Positions 1 to 7,768 of a stretch of DNA of 24,114 bases are shown piece by piece (the first letter of the stretch is position 1; each line of letters begins with the position of its first letter). The stretch lies in the NCBI GenBank assembly GCA_012511395.1, contig JAAZGD010000009.1, positions 1 through 24,114 on the forward strand, in the 5' to 3' direction. This DNA is from Clostridiales bacterium. GTDB taxonomy: Bacteria; Bacillota; Clostridia; Peptostreptococcales; Anaerovoracaceae. Under the pieces are notes generated by a model, which was given only the letters and a program-made list of their open reading frames with translations, was not told where the DNA came from and ran no database searches. The position numbers and the translations under genes are program-made.

Positions 1-557
1 AAGATGATGCAACCCTGGTTATGGAAATTAATCTTTCACAAGGAAGAGGTTATGATTCTGCTGAGCAAAACAAGCATGAGGGCATGCCTATCGGTGTCAT
101 TCCCGTAGACTCAATCTACACACCTGTCGTTAAGGTTAACTTCATGGTAGAGGATACTCGTGTAGGCCATATTACAGACTTTGACAAGCTTACACTGGAG
201 ATATGGACTGACGGTTCCATTACACCTGATGAAGGTGTATCCATTGGAGCGAAAATAATGCAGGAGCACTTAAGTCTGTTTACAGAGCTTACAGATCTTA
301 CAGATAAAATGGAGATCATGGTGGAAAAGGAAGAGGACCAGAAGGAAAAAGCACTGGAGATGACCATTGAAGACTTAGAGCTGTCTGTTAGATCGAGGAA
401 CTGCCTGAAGCGTGCTTCTATAAACACAGTAGAAGAGCTGACACAGAAAACAGAAGAAGACATGATGAAGGTAAGAAATCTTGGGAAAAAATCCTTAGAT
501 GAAATTAAGAATATTCTTGAAGAATTAGGCCTTGGCTTAAAGCCAAGTGACGACTAG
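1..557 (+). CDS. rpoA: RNA polymerase alpha subunit, C-terminal part (5' end outside window)
   Basis: This is the alpha subunit of RNA polymerase, which assembles the enzyme through its N-terminal domain and contacts UP elements and activators through its C-terminal domain. The reading frame is open from base 3, so the 5' end lies upstream. The visible part holds the end of the N-terminal domain (DGSITPDEGVSIGAKIMQEH), an acidic and charged linker, and the helix-hairpin-helix C-terminal domain (IEDLELSVRSRNCLKRA, then VRNLGKKSLDEI). It ends with UAG at 555-557. The next gene, rplQ, follows after 15 bases in the same reading frame with no other stop between them. The rpoA-rplQ order is the normal end of the bacterial ribosomal-protein operon. 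Identification is very secure. Confidence 0.97.
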   Translation, partial: DDATLVMEINLSQGRGYDSAEQNKHEGMPIGVIPVDSIYTPVVKVNFMVEDTRVGHITDFDKLTLEIWTDGSITPDEGVSIGAKIMQEHLSLFTELTDLTDKMEIMVEKEEDQKEKALEMTIEDLELSVRSRNCLKRASINTVEELTQKTEEDMMKVRNLGKKSLDEIKNILEELGLGLKPSDD

Positions 558-572
558 GAAAGGAGCAGCGTG

Positions 573-914
573 ATGCCGGGATATAGAAAGCTGGGAAGAC
601 CCAGCGCTCACAGAAAGGCAATGCTTAGAAATCTTGTGACAGATCTCTTCAGAGAAGAACGAATTTCCACTACTATCACAAGAGCGAAAGAAGCCCAGAG
701 ACAGGCGGAAAAAATGATAACTTTAGCTAAAAAGGGTGATCTTTATGCAAGAAGGCTTGTGCTGGGTTATGTGTATGATGAAGACGTTGTAAAAAAACTC
801 TTTGATGAAATAGCACCAAAATATCAGGAAAGAAACGGTGGGTATACGCGTATACTGAAGCTGGGGCCCAGAGAGGGCGATGGGGCGGAAGTGGTTTTCC
901 TGGAGCTGGTATAA
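573..914 (+). CDS. rplQ: 50S ribosomal protein L17
   Basis: Ribosomal protein L17 of the large subunit, 113 residues, the usual bacterial length. The N-terminus MPGYRKLGRPSAHRKAMLRN and the block REERISTTITRAKEA are typical of the family, as is the C-terminal end RILKLGPREGDGAEVVFLEL. I chose ATG 573 over the adjacent GTG 570 because AGGAG at 561-565 then lies 7 bases upstream and because L17 proteins start MPGYRKL. The gene follows rpoA at once and is followed by a clear hairpin terminator, so it closes the ribosomal-protein operon. Confidence 0.98.
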   Translation: MPGYRKLGRPSAHRKAMLRNLVTDLFREERISTTITRAKEAQRQAEKMITLAKKGDLYARRLVLGYVYDEDVVKKLFDEIAPKYQERNGGYTRILKLGPREGDGAEVVFLELV

Positions 915-923
915 GTCATAACT

Positions 924-964
924 GGGTGCTTCTGAAAAATTGTTTTTGGAAGCACTCTTTTGTT
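924..964 (+). terminator. Rho-independent terminator after rplQ
   Basis: Arms GGGTGCTTC (924-932) and GAAGCACTC (949-957) pair over 9 bp with one G-U wobble, across a 16-base loop that is itself AT-rich. The right arm runs into TTTTGTT. This would end the rpoA-rplQ transcript just before the GGDEF gene. Confidence 0.85.
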
Positions 965-982
965 CATAGCGAGGTGAGTAAA

Positions 983-2743
983 TTGAAAACTATGGATGAA
1001 ATGGATGAAAGAACCATATTAGAGAAGATTCTGGATTCACTGCCCTTTGAAGTATTCGTAAAGGACAGGGAGTCAAGATATGTTTACGTGAATAGATTTA
1101 TACTGGAAAATGACGGCTTGTCTGAGGAAGAAATCATCGGCAAAAGGGATGTGGATATCTACCCCGTTGAATTCAGTCAGATGTTCGAAGCCACAGACAG
1201 AGAAGTAATTGAAAGAGGTAAAACCTTGAAGTTCTCCGAAAGGAATATTGACGGCAGTATCCTTTACATTCAAAAGAAGCCATTCAAAAATTCTGAAGGA
1301 GAAATAATGGGAGTCCTGGGGTATACTCCCGATATATCGGAGGAGTTCAAAGAAAATTTGGACCTTAAAAGGGAAATCTCTAAATATAAAGGAATTTTTG
1401 AGAAAGCCACAATAGGAATTGCCATATACGATACACCTACATTTACAGCAAAATCCTTTAATAATGCCTTTACAGAAATGTTGGGAAGATCGGCAGAAGA
1501 GCTTTTAACATTGCCCTGGGAAGCATATTCTCATCCCGATGAAGTTCAGGAAAACCATGATTATATGGATAAGCTGATAAAGGGCACCATAACCGGGTTC
1601 CAGATGGAAAAACGTTATATAAGATCTGATAATTCAATAATTTGGGTTCATATGACCATAACTAAATATGAGGATGAAGAAAACAAAAATTCTCACCTTG
1701 TAATGGTAAGTGACATTACTGAAAGAAAAAAGGCAGAAGAGGAAGTTCTGTTTATGGCATCCCATGACAGGCTTACGGGTGTTCATAACAGAATGGCCTT
1801 TGAGAATTACCTTGTCACCTTGGACAAGGATAAAAAATATCCTATCTCCATTATAATCATAGATGTAAACGGTTTGAAGCTGATAAATGATGCTATGGGC
1901 CATGCTGAAGGTGATAACAGTTTAAAGAAGCTTTCTGCTGTAATCAAAAGGGTAACGGATTACAAAGAAGGTATAGGCCGTGTAGGGGGAGATGAATTTA
2001 TGATTGCTCTGCCTGAAACGGACAGCCTAAAAACCATGGAAATCATGGAAAGAATTAAAAAGGAGCTGGAAAAAGAAGAGGGCCTCATATCTGTAGCTAT
2101 GGGATATGCCACAAAGACTGATGATAAACAATCGATTACAGATATTATTCAGATTGCCGACAGCGAGATGTATCAGGACAAACGTTTAAACGGCTGGGAG
2201 AATATAATAGAGCTCATTGACAAAATAATTAAGCGAGTTGAAGATGTTTATCCTTCAGAAGCAAAATATAAAAAGATCATGACAGAGCTGGCAGAAAAGA
2301 TTTCCGATGCCCTTGGATATTCGGAAAAAACCAGGGAAGATTTACTCAGCGCAGTGAAATACTGGGATATTGGAAAAGTGAGAGCTGCAGGCTGTCTTAC
2401 AGGTGAAGACAGTTACTATTACTCCAACAATCTGATTAGTGAAACAGATTACCATGAGTCAGGCTACTATATTTTACGCCACATACCGGGGTTTGAGGAT
2501 ACGGCGTGTATCGTTAGGAATCAGGATAAAGTGCTTACGGGGCAAGAACCCTTATCCTACCCCGAACTGTCAAAGGTGTTGGGAATAATTAAGAGATTTG
2601 CTGAAATAATGTACCTGGAGGAATTGCCTGTGGAACAAGCCTTGAACACCTTGGAAAAAAACGTGGGGGGAAATAGTTACAATAAAGAATTATTTATTAA
2701 GTTAAAAGACATTATGAAGAACGTATATGGAAAACATAATTGA
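983..2743 (+). CDS. PAS-PAS-GGDEF protein with degenerate HD-GYP-like C-terminus
   Basis: Probable diguanylate cyclase, about 586 residues, soluble with no signal peptide or membrane segment. Two PAS domains come first (about 10-130 and 135-255, the second ending VSDITERKKAEEE), then a GGDEF domain with DVNGLKLINDAMGHAEGD and an intact GGDEF motif at about 335-339. A canonical RxxD inhibitory site is not seen upstream of the motif. The last 160 residues resemble an HD-GYP domain with its metal ligands lost: YWDIGKV (about 459-465) stands where LHDIGKI is expected, and no HHE..GYP block is seen, so phosphodiesterase activity is unlikely. TTG 983 is preferred because GAGGTGAG (971-978) sits just upstream; ATG 992 is an alternative. 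Its end overlaps the ecfA1 start by 17 bases. What the PAS domains sense is unknown. Confidence 0.85.
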   Translation: MKTMDEMDERTILEKILDSLPFEVFVKDRESRYVYVNRFILENDGLSEEEIIGKRDVDIYPVEFSQMFEATDREVIERGKTLKFSERNIDGSILYIQKKPFKNSEGEIMGVLGYTPDISEEFKENLDLKREISKYKGIFEKATIGIAIYDTPTFTAKSFNNAFTEMLGRSAEELLTLPWEAYSHPDEVQENHDYMDKLIKGTITGFQMEKRYIRSDNSIIWVHMTITKYEDEENKNSHLVMVSDITERKKAEEEVLFMASHDRLTGVHNRMAFENYLVTLDKDKKYPISIIIIDVNGLKLINDAMGHAEGDNSLKKLSAVIKRVTDYKEGIGRVGGDEFMIALPETDSLKTMEIMERIKKELEKEEGLISVAMGYATKTDDKQSITDIIQIADSEMYQDKRLNGWENIIELIDKIIKRVEDVYPSEAKYKKIMTELAEKISDALGYSEKTREDLLSAVKYWDIGKVRAAGCLTGEDSYYYSNNLISETDYHESGYYILRHIPGFEDTACIVRNQDKVLTGQEPLSYPELSKVLGIIKRFAEIMYLEELPVEQALNTLEKNVGGNSYNKELFIKLKDIMKNVYGKHN

Positions 2744-3563
2744 CATACAAAATTTGATATTTGAATATGGCACTGTTTCGTAGGAAGAAACTCCAAAAAG
2801 AGCGGTGGATCAAGTTTCTCTTAAGATTCATAAGGGCAGCTTCACAGCTGTGATCGGATCCAACGGGTCCGGTAAATCCACTCTGGCCAAAAACATTAAT
2901 GCACTGCTTTTACCCACAAGCGGTGCTGTTTACATTAAGGGAATGGACACAAGGGTTATGGAATACCTTTGGGATATCAGACAGAGTGCAGGAATGGTAT
3001 TTCAAAATCCTGACAACCAGCTTGTATCCTCCGTGGTGGAGGATGATGTGGCCTTCGGACCTGAAAATCTTGGAGTTGAACCTCTGGAAATCAGGAGAAG
3101 AGTGGATGAGGCTTTAAAGTCTGTAAACATGTACGATGAAAGAAAATCAGGCCCACATCTGCTTTCAGGCGGCCAGAAACAGAGAATTGCTATTGCCGGA
3201 GTAGTGGCTATGAGGCCTGATGTAATAATCTTTGACGAACCTACAGCCATGCTGGATCCCAAGGGCAGAAAAGAAGTTATGACTATAATTAAAACTCTGA
3301 ACTCAGAAGGGATCACTGTGGTGCTTATCACCCATTTTATGGATGAGGCGTCCTTAGCAGATTACATCTATATAATGGACAAGGGAAAGGTGGCTTTGAA
3401 GGGTTCCCCCGGAGAAGTGTTCAGCAGGGTGGAAGAAATCAGAAGCTACGATCTTGATGTGCCTTTGGCTGTGATGGTGGCGGAAGGGTTAAGAGAAAAG
3501 GGCATTGATGTACCCACGCATATTGTAACCGTAAAAGAAATGGTGGATTATTTATGTCAATAA
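2727..3563 (+). CDS. ecfA1: ECF transporter ATPase EcfA1, interrupted by one in-frame UAG at codon 19
   Basis: ATP-binding subunit of an energy-coupling factor vitamin importer. It carries Walker A GSNGSGKST (about 44-52), the signature LLSGGQKQRIAIAG and Walker B VIIFDEPTAMLDP. The longest uninterrupted frame starts at GTG 2805, but the family's N-terminal strand lies upstream in the same frame. From ATG 2727 it reads MENIIDIQNLIFEYGTVS, then UAG (2781-2783), then EETPKRAVDQVSLKIHKGS. The Tyr of FEYG is the expected A-loop residue that stacks on adenine. Read through, the protein has 278 residues, the normal length. Starting at GTG 2805 would remove the first strand and A-loop. A TGA at 2715 excludes a start further upstream. 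The ribosome binding site before 2727 is poor, and translation may be coupled to the overlapping GGDEF gene. Function is secure; how the UAG is handled is open. Confidence 0.85.
2781..2783 (+). other. In-frame UAG codon inside ecfA1
   Basis: This TAG is codon 19 counted from ATG 2727. It lies in the loop after the A-loop strand, which varies in length among EcfA proteins. Sequence on both sides matches the family without a frameshift. It could be a suppressed or recoded codon, a nonsense mutation or a sequencing error. Confidence 0.8.
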
Positions 3564-4405
3564 AGGTTGAAAATCTGACTCACATATATGCAGAAGGACT
3601 TCCTCATCAACAGGTGGCCATAGAAGACATTTCCTTTGAAATAGAGGATGGAAGCTTTGTGGGAATCATCGGACATACAGGTTCGGGAAAGTCTACTCTC
3701 GTCCAGCATCTGCCGGGGCTTCTTAAACCTAACAGCGGGAGCATTATTATTGACGGGGAAGATATTACGAAAAAGGAAGGCTCCTTAACAGAAATCAGAA
3801 GAAAGACAGGCCTGGTTTTTCAGTACCCGGAGTACCAGCTATTTGAAGAGACGGTGGCAAAGGATGTGGCCTTTGGGCCTTTGAATCTTGGAGTATCCAT
3901 GGAGGAAGCGGAAAGAAGAGTAGGAGAAGCTCTGAAACAGGTGGGTATGGATGTAAAACTTGTGGGAGATGTATCGCCTTTTGAGCTTTCGGGCGGAGAA
4001 AAGAGGAGAGTGGCTATAGCAGGAGTTATGGCCATGGAGCCTGAAGTATTAATACTGGATGAGCCTACAGCCGGCCTTGATCCCAAGGGCCACCATGACA
4101 TTCTGGAGCTTGTGGAAAAAATTCATAAGGCCAAGGGAGGCATAACCATACTTGTTTCCCACAATATGGCAGATATCGTAAATTATGCCGACAAGGTTCT
4201 TGTTATTGAAAAAGGTAAGCTGGTTATGGAAGGAACACCTCTTGAGATTTTTAAAAGGGAGGATGAGCTGATTAAAATGGATCTGGATATTCCTCCTGCT
4301 GCTGAGCTAATAAGGACACTAAGGGAAAGAGGGCTTAAAATTAAAGGCAACCCCATGTCTGTGAAAGAGGCGGTATCCGCAATTTATGAGGCCATAAAAC
4401 CATGA
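3554..4405 (+). CDS. ecfA2: ECF transporter ATPase EcfA2
   Basis: Second ATPase subunit of the energy-coupling factor importer, 283 residues. It pairs with EcfA1 and drives the EcfT scaffold. Visible motifs are the A-loop region LTHIYAEGLPHQQ, Walker A GHTGSGKST, the Q-loop segment VFQYPEYQLF, the signature ELSGGEKRRVAIAG, Walker B VLILDEPTAGLDP and the switch His in LVSHNM. ATG 3554 overlaps the end of ecfA1 by 10 bases and the gene's own end overlaps ecfT by 4, so the three genes are translationally coupled. The N-terminus is complete, unlike the interrupted ecfA1. Confidence 0.96.
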   Translation: MSIKVENLTHIYAEGLPHQQVAIEDISFEIEDGSFVGIIGHTGSGKSTLVQHLPGLLKPNSGSIIIDGEDITKKEGSLTEIRRKTGLVFQYPEYQLFEETVAKDVAFGPLNLGVSMEEAERRVGEALKQVGMDVKLVGDVSPFELSGGEKRRVAIAGVMAMEPEVLILDEPTAGLDPKGHHDILELVEKIHKAKGGITILVSHNMADIVNYADKVLVIEKGKLVMEGTPLEIFKREDELIKMDLDIPPAAELIRTLRERGLKIKGNPMSVKEAVSAIYEAIKP

Positions 4406-5214
4406 TCAGGGATATTACACTGGGACAGTATTTCCCCGGGGAATCGGGAATACATAGACTTGACCCCAGAGTCAAGATAGTGATGGCTCTGACATATATT
4501 GTTGCGCTTTTTCTTGTAAAGGATTTTTGGGGCTTCTTCTTTGCCGTACTTGTGCTTTCAATAATTATCAAAGCTTCAGGAGTTCCTCTTAAGTTTATCA
4601 TCAGAGGGTTAAAGCCGATTTTCATAATCATCATTTTTACTTTTACTGTGAATATGTTTATGATTGGAGGAGAGGTTTTGTGGCAATGGAAGTTTTTGCA
4701 TATAACGAGAGAGGGCCTCTTTATAGCTGTTTTTATGGCTATAAGATTGATACTGTTAATTATAGGTTCATCTCTTTTAACCCTTACAACCAAACCCATC
4801 CATTTGACAGACGGAATCGAAAGCCTTTTGAAGCCTCTCACTGTATTTAAGGTACCTGCCCATGAGCTTGCCATGATGATGACTATAGCTTTACGGTTCA
4901 TTCCCACCTTGTTGGAGGAAACTGATAAAATCATGAAGGCTCAAATGGCAAGAGGTGCTGATTTTGAAAGCGGGAATGTAATAAGGAGGGCAAAAAGCTT
5001 AATACCTCTTTTAGTCCCACTGTTTATCAGCGCCTTCAGGATTGCCCAGGACCTTGCCATGGCCATGGAGGCAAGGTGCTATAGAGGGGGCAAACACAGA
5101 ACGAGAATGAATGCCATAAGAATAAGGAAGGGAGACTACGTAGCAGTATTTCTTCTGATTCTGTTCGTTGTAATAATCGTGGCAGAACCCAGTATTAAGG
5201 GGTTGTTGGTATGA
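4402..5214 (+). CDS. ecfT: ECF transporter transmembrane scaffold EcfT
   Basis: Membrane scaffold of the ECF importer, 270 residues. It joins the two ATPases to exchangeable substrate-binding S components. The start (DITLGQYFPGESGIHRLDPR) is typical, followed by several hydrophobic spans. The two coupling-helix signatures that dock on the ATPases are present as QMARGADF (about 179-186) and MEARCYRGG (about 228-236). A last hydrophobic segment closes the protein. The gene overlaps ecfA2 (ATGA) and queT by 4 bases each, a fully coupled ecfA1-A2-T-queT operon. Confidence 0.95.
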   Translation: MIRDITLGQYFPGESGIHRLDPRVKIVMALTYIVALFLVKDFWGFFFAVLVLSIIIKASGVPLKFIIRGLKPIFIIIIFTFTVNMFMIGGEVLWQWKFLHITREGLFIAVFMAIRLILLIIGSSLLTLTTKPIHLTDGIESLLKPLTVFKVPAHELAMMMTIALRFIPTLLEETDKIMKAQMARGADFESGNVIRRAKSLIPLLVPLFISAFRIAQDLAMAMEARCYRGGKHRTRMNAIRIRKGDYVAVFLLILFVVIIVAEPSIKGLLV

Positions 5215-5678
5215 GAACGAAAAAGCTTATTGAAGCAGCAGTAATCGCTTCTGTATATGCAGTTTTAACCATAGCTCTTGCACCTTTAAGTTACGGAGTG
5301 ATGCAGGTGAGAGTATCGGAAGCTTTGACTGTTCTGCCTGCCTTGACTTCTGCTGCCATCCCCGGACTTTTCGCAGGCTGCCTTATTGCCAATATGGTGG
5401 GCCCCTACGGTCTTCCCGATATGATTGTGGGAGGAACAGCCACCCTTGTTGCCGCCTTTTTCTCAAGAATGCTCAGGAACCGTTCTTTACTTGTGCCTCT
5501 GCCTCCCACGGTAATAAATGGGATGGCAGTAGGAATGCTGCTTCATTACGGCTACGGAGTGCCTCTACCTTTGTTTATCTGTATTGGCTGGGTTACCTTA
5601 GGCCAAATTGTTTCCTGCTACGGCCTTGGATATCCGCTTCTTAAAATCCTGAAAAATTATAAAAACCTGTTTGTTTAA
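5211..5678 (+). CDS. queT: QueT-family S component (queuosine precursor uptake)
   Basis: A small hydrophobic protein of 155 residues that looks like the QueT family of ECF substrate-binding subunits, thought to import a queuosine precursor such as preQ1, preQ0 or queuine. Support comes from the N-terminal block LAPLSYGVMQVRVSEALTVL, the LFAGCLIANMVGPYGLPDMI region and the total length. About five hydrophobic segments are visible. It overlaps ecfT by 4 bases, unlike many S components that sit alone and share a common EcfAAT module. It is followed after 8 bases by trmB, another tRNA-modification gene. Substrate is inferred from family only. Confidence 0.85.
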   Translation: MRTKKLIEAAVIASVYAVLTIALAPLSYGVMQVRVSEALTVLPALTSAAIPGLFAGCLIANMVGPYGLPDMIVGGTATLVAAFFSRMLRNRSLLVPLPPTVINGMAVGMLLHYGYGVPLPLFICIGWVTLGQIVSCYGLGYPLLKILKNYKNLFV

Positions 5679-5686
5679 AAGAGAAG

Positions 5687-6319
5687 ATGAGACAAAGGAA
5701 GATTAAAGATATAGAAGAGAGGTTGAAAGCCTTTCAACAATATATTATTAAAGAGCTGCCTCTTGATGCTCTTACAACATTTCCTTCTGATAATCCATTG
5801 TTTCTTGAAATAGGGTGCGGGAAAGGCAGATTCCTTTCAAGCATGGCAAAGCTTAACCCTGAAAGAAATTATATAGGCGTTGAAGGAAACGAAAGTGTGG
5901 CACTGAGAGTCCTTGAAAAACTGGAAAGGGATGAAATAACCAATGTTTTAATTATCCCTCAAGTTATGAAAGATCCTGTTTCCTGGTTTCAGAAGAGCAG
6001 CATTTCTGGAATCTACTTGAATTTCCCCGACCCATGGCCAAAGGACAGACATGAAAAGAGACGACTTACTTCACCTTTTTTCCTTAAGGGCTTTTATCAA
6101 ATACTTTTGGAAAAAGGATTCATAGAGCTTAAGACGGATAACGACAGTCTGTTTGATTATTCTGTGAAGACACTTCCCCAATATGGGTTTAAAATTGCAG
6201 AGGCTGCATTGGACATGGAAAAGAGCTGTTGTATAGATAATAATATTCCCACGGAATATGAAAACAAGTTTAAGGAAAAGGGGTTAAAAATCCATTACCT
6301 AAAAGGTGAAAGAGATTGA
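5687..6319 (+). CDS. trmB: tRNA (guanine-N7)-methyltransferase
   Basis: SAM-dependent methyltransferase that makes m7G at position 46 of tRNA variable loops; 210 residues. Family motifs are all visible: the SAM-binding LEIGCGKGRF (about 44-53), VEGNES, the signature LNFPDPWPKDRHEKRRL (about 109-125), ELKTDND and the C-terminal TEYENKFKEKG. ATG 5687 follows GAGAAG and lies 8 bases after queT, so it probably belongs to the ecf-queT transcript. Nothing unusual in the sequence. Confidence 0.96.
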   Translation: MRQRKIKDIEERLKAFQQYIIKELPLDALTTFPSDNPLFLEIGCGKGRFLSSMAKLNPERNYIGVEGNESVALRVLEKLERDEITNVLIIPQVMKDPVSWFQKSSISGIYLNFPDPWPKDRHEKRRLTSPFFLKGFYQILLEKGFIELKTDNDSLFDYSVKTLPQYGFKIAEAALDMEKSCCIDNNIPTEYENKFKEKGLKIHYLKGERD

Positions 6320-6346
6320 TACCATAGGGGGAATAAGTGGTATAAT
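6316..6346 (+). promoter_or_regulatory. Probable sigma-A promoter for the aminotransferase gene
   Basis: A -10 box TATAAT sits at 6341-6346, preceded by TTGATA at 6316-6321, a 19-base spacer that is slightly long. The -10 region lies in the 15-mer TGGTATAATAAAAAG, repeated exactly before the tRNA gene at 7732-7746. Confidence 0.6.
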
Positions 6347-6375
6347 AAAAAGAAATTTTAAGGGAGATTGAGGAG

Positions 6376-7623
6376 ATGGATAAATATATTTTGGCAGAGG
6401 CCAACGGCAGGGTAATACCGGAAAGGGATGTAATTTTTGGCATTTCCGGAATGGCAAAGGAAATGGCACAGAAAGAAGGAAAGGACAAGGTGTTTAACGG
6501 CACCGTAGGGTCTCTCCTTGATGATGACGGAAATTTAATGATACTTTCTTCTGTTGTGAAAGCCATATCACGTTTAAAGCCGGAGGATTATGCTGACTAT
6601 GCGCCCATAGGAGGCCTTCCTTCTTTTCAAGAGGCAACTATAAAGGATGTGTTTGGTTCCTATTCTGTAAAAGGCTTTACAAGAGCCATAGCTACTCCGG
6701 GAGGGTCCGGAGCTATCAGGAATACTATAGTAAACTATTCTAAACAGGGAGACGGAATACTGACGACAGACTGGTTCTGGGGGCCATACCATACAATTGC
6801 CCAGGAGCACGGCAGAACTATTGAAACCTTTACACTCTTTACGGAAAATAATACTTTTAATTTTGATGCATTTAAAGAGAAGCTGGCCTTCCTTATAGAA
6901 AAGCAGGAAAAGGTTGTAATACTTTTAAATACCCCTGCCCATAATCCTACGGGTTTTACTGTATCCGATGATGAATGGGATAAAATAATCAAGATTATGG
7001 AAGACGGGGTGAAGGATAAGGGCAGCATCATTTTGTTTGTGGACTGTGCATATTTGGACTATGCGGTAGATCCCATTCTGGTGAGAAGATTTTTACAAAA
7101 GCTGGATGGTCTTAATGAGCGCATCCTTACAGTAATAGGATACAGCATGTCAAAGGGCTATACCTTATACGGTATGAGAGGCGGTGCAATGATCTGCCTT
7201 TCAAAGAGCCTTGAGGTAGCGGAAGAGTTTAAAAAGGTATCGGAGCAGTCCTGCAGAGGTACATGGTCAAACTGCACAAGAGCGGCACAGGTGCTTCTGT
7301 CAAATGTTCATAAGGATGAAAAACTTATGAAGGAAATTCAGGAAGAGAGAGCTTCATTCAGGACAATTCTTCTTTCAAGAGGGGAGGCTTTTGAAGAAGA
7401 GGCTGAAAAAGCGGGACTGACCACGACTCCATACAGTGGAGGATTCTTTATCTCTGTCCCCTGTGACAACTCAAATAAGGTGGCGGATGCTTTAATGGAG
7501 GAAGGAGTTTTCATTGTCCCCATGGCTAAGGGCTTACGAATAGCGGTGTCATCTCTTTCCGTAGAAAAACTAAAAAAAATGCCGGGGATAATTAAGAAGG
7601 CAATAGGTAAAGTTAATAAATAA
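6376..7623 (+). CDS. PLP-dependent class I/II aminotransferase
   Basis: Fold-type I pyridoxal-phosphate aminotransferase, 415 residues. It shows the cofactor-pocket segment TPGGSGAIRN (about 108-117), NTPAHNPTG (about 189-197) with the conserved Asn, DCAYLDY with the PLP-contacting Asp and Tyr, SMSKGYTLYGMRGG (about 257-270) with the Schiff-base Lys, and a late Arg in KGLRIAVSS that would bind the substrate carboxylate. The pattern is closest to aspartate or aromatic amino-acid aminotransferases, but the substrate cannot be set from sequence. ATG 6376 has GAGGAG just upstream. A promoter before it and a terminator after it suggest a single-gene transcript. Confidence 0.88.
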   Translation: MDKYILAEANGRVIPERDVIFGISGMAKEMAQKEGKDKVFNGTVGSLLDDDGNLMILSSVVKAISRLKPEDYADYAPIGGLPSFQEATIKDVFGSYSVKGFTRAIATPGGSGAIRNTIVNYSKQGDGILTTDWFWGPYHTIAQEHGRTIETFTLFTENNTFNFDAFKEKLAFLIEKQEKVVILLNTPAHNPTGFTVSDDEWDKIIKIMEDGVKDKGSIILFVDCAYLDYAVDPILVRRFLQKLDGLNERILTVIGYSMSKGYTLYGMRGGAMICLSKSLEVAEEFKKVSEQSCRGTWSNCTRAAQVLLSNVHKDEKLMKEIQEERASFRTILLSRGEAFEEEAEKAGLTTTPYSGGFFISVPCDNSNKVADALMEEGVFIVPMAKGLRIAVSSLSVEKLKKMPGIIKKAIGKVNK

Positions 7624-7648
7624 TGGTTAGGTTCAAATATAATATAAG

Positions 7649-7686
7649 GCGTTTTTTGATAATATTCAAAAGACGCTTTTCTCTTT
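7649..7686 (+). terminator. Rho-independent terminator after the aminotransferase gene
   Basis: Arms GCGTTTTTTGA (7649-7659) and TCAAAAGACGC (7666-7676) pair over 11 bp with one wobble across a 6-base loop. A T-rich tail (TTTTCTCTTT) follows. Confidence 0.88.
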
Positions 7687-7712
7687 AAAAGGACCGAAGG
7701 GGGATCCTAAGA

Positions 7713-7740
7713 TTTACAAAAGAGCAAATAATGGTATAAT
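7713..7740 (+). promoter_or_regulatory. Promoter of the tRNA-Gly gene
   Basis: TTTACA at 7713-7718 and TATAAT at 7735-7740 are separated by 16 bases, a near-consensus sigma-A promoter. The tRNA begins 28 bases after the -10 box. Confidence 0.75.
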
Positions 7741-7768
7741 AAAAAGGTCCTATTTTTCTATTATAGAA

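Noticed and set aside
116..463. Antisense open frames inside rpoA and similar ones inside most genes.
   Set aside because: They are low-complexity Ser-rich shadows of strongly conserved + strand genes, with no ribosome binding sites or recognisable domains.
2805..3563. EcfA1 starting at GTG 2805 as the normal gene.
   Set aside because: The Val there is internal to the family alignment (RAVDQVSL), and the preceding first strand and A-loop are encoded in frame upstream of the UAG. It remains possible as a restart product but not as the ancestral start.
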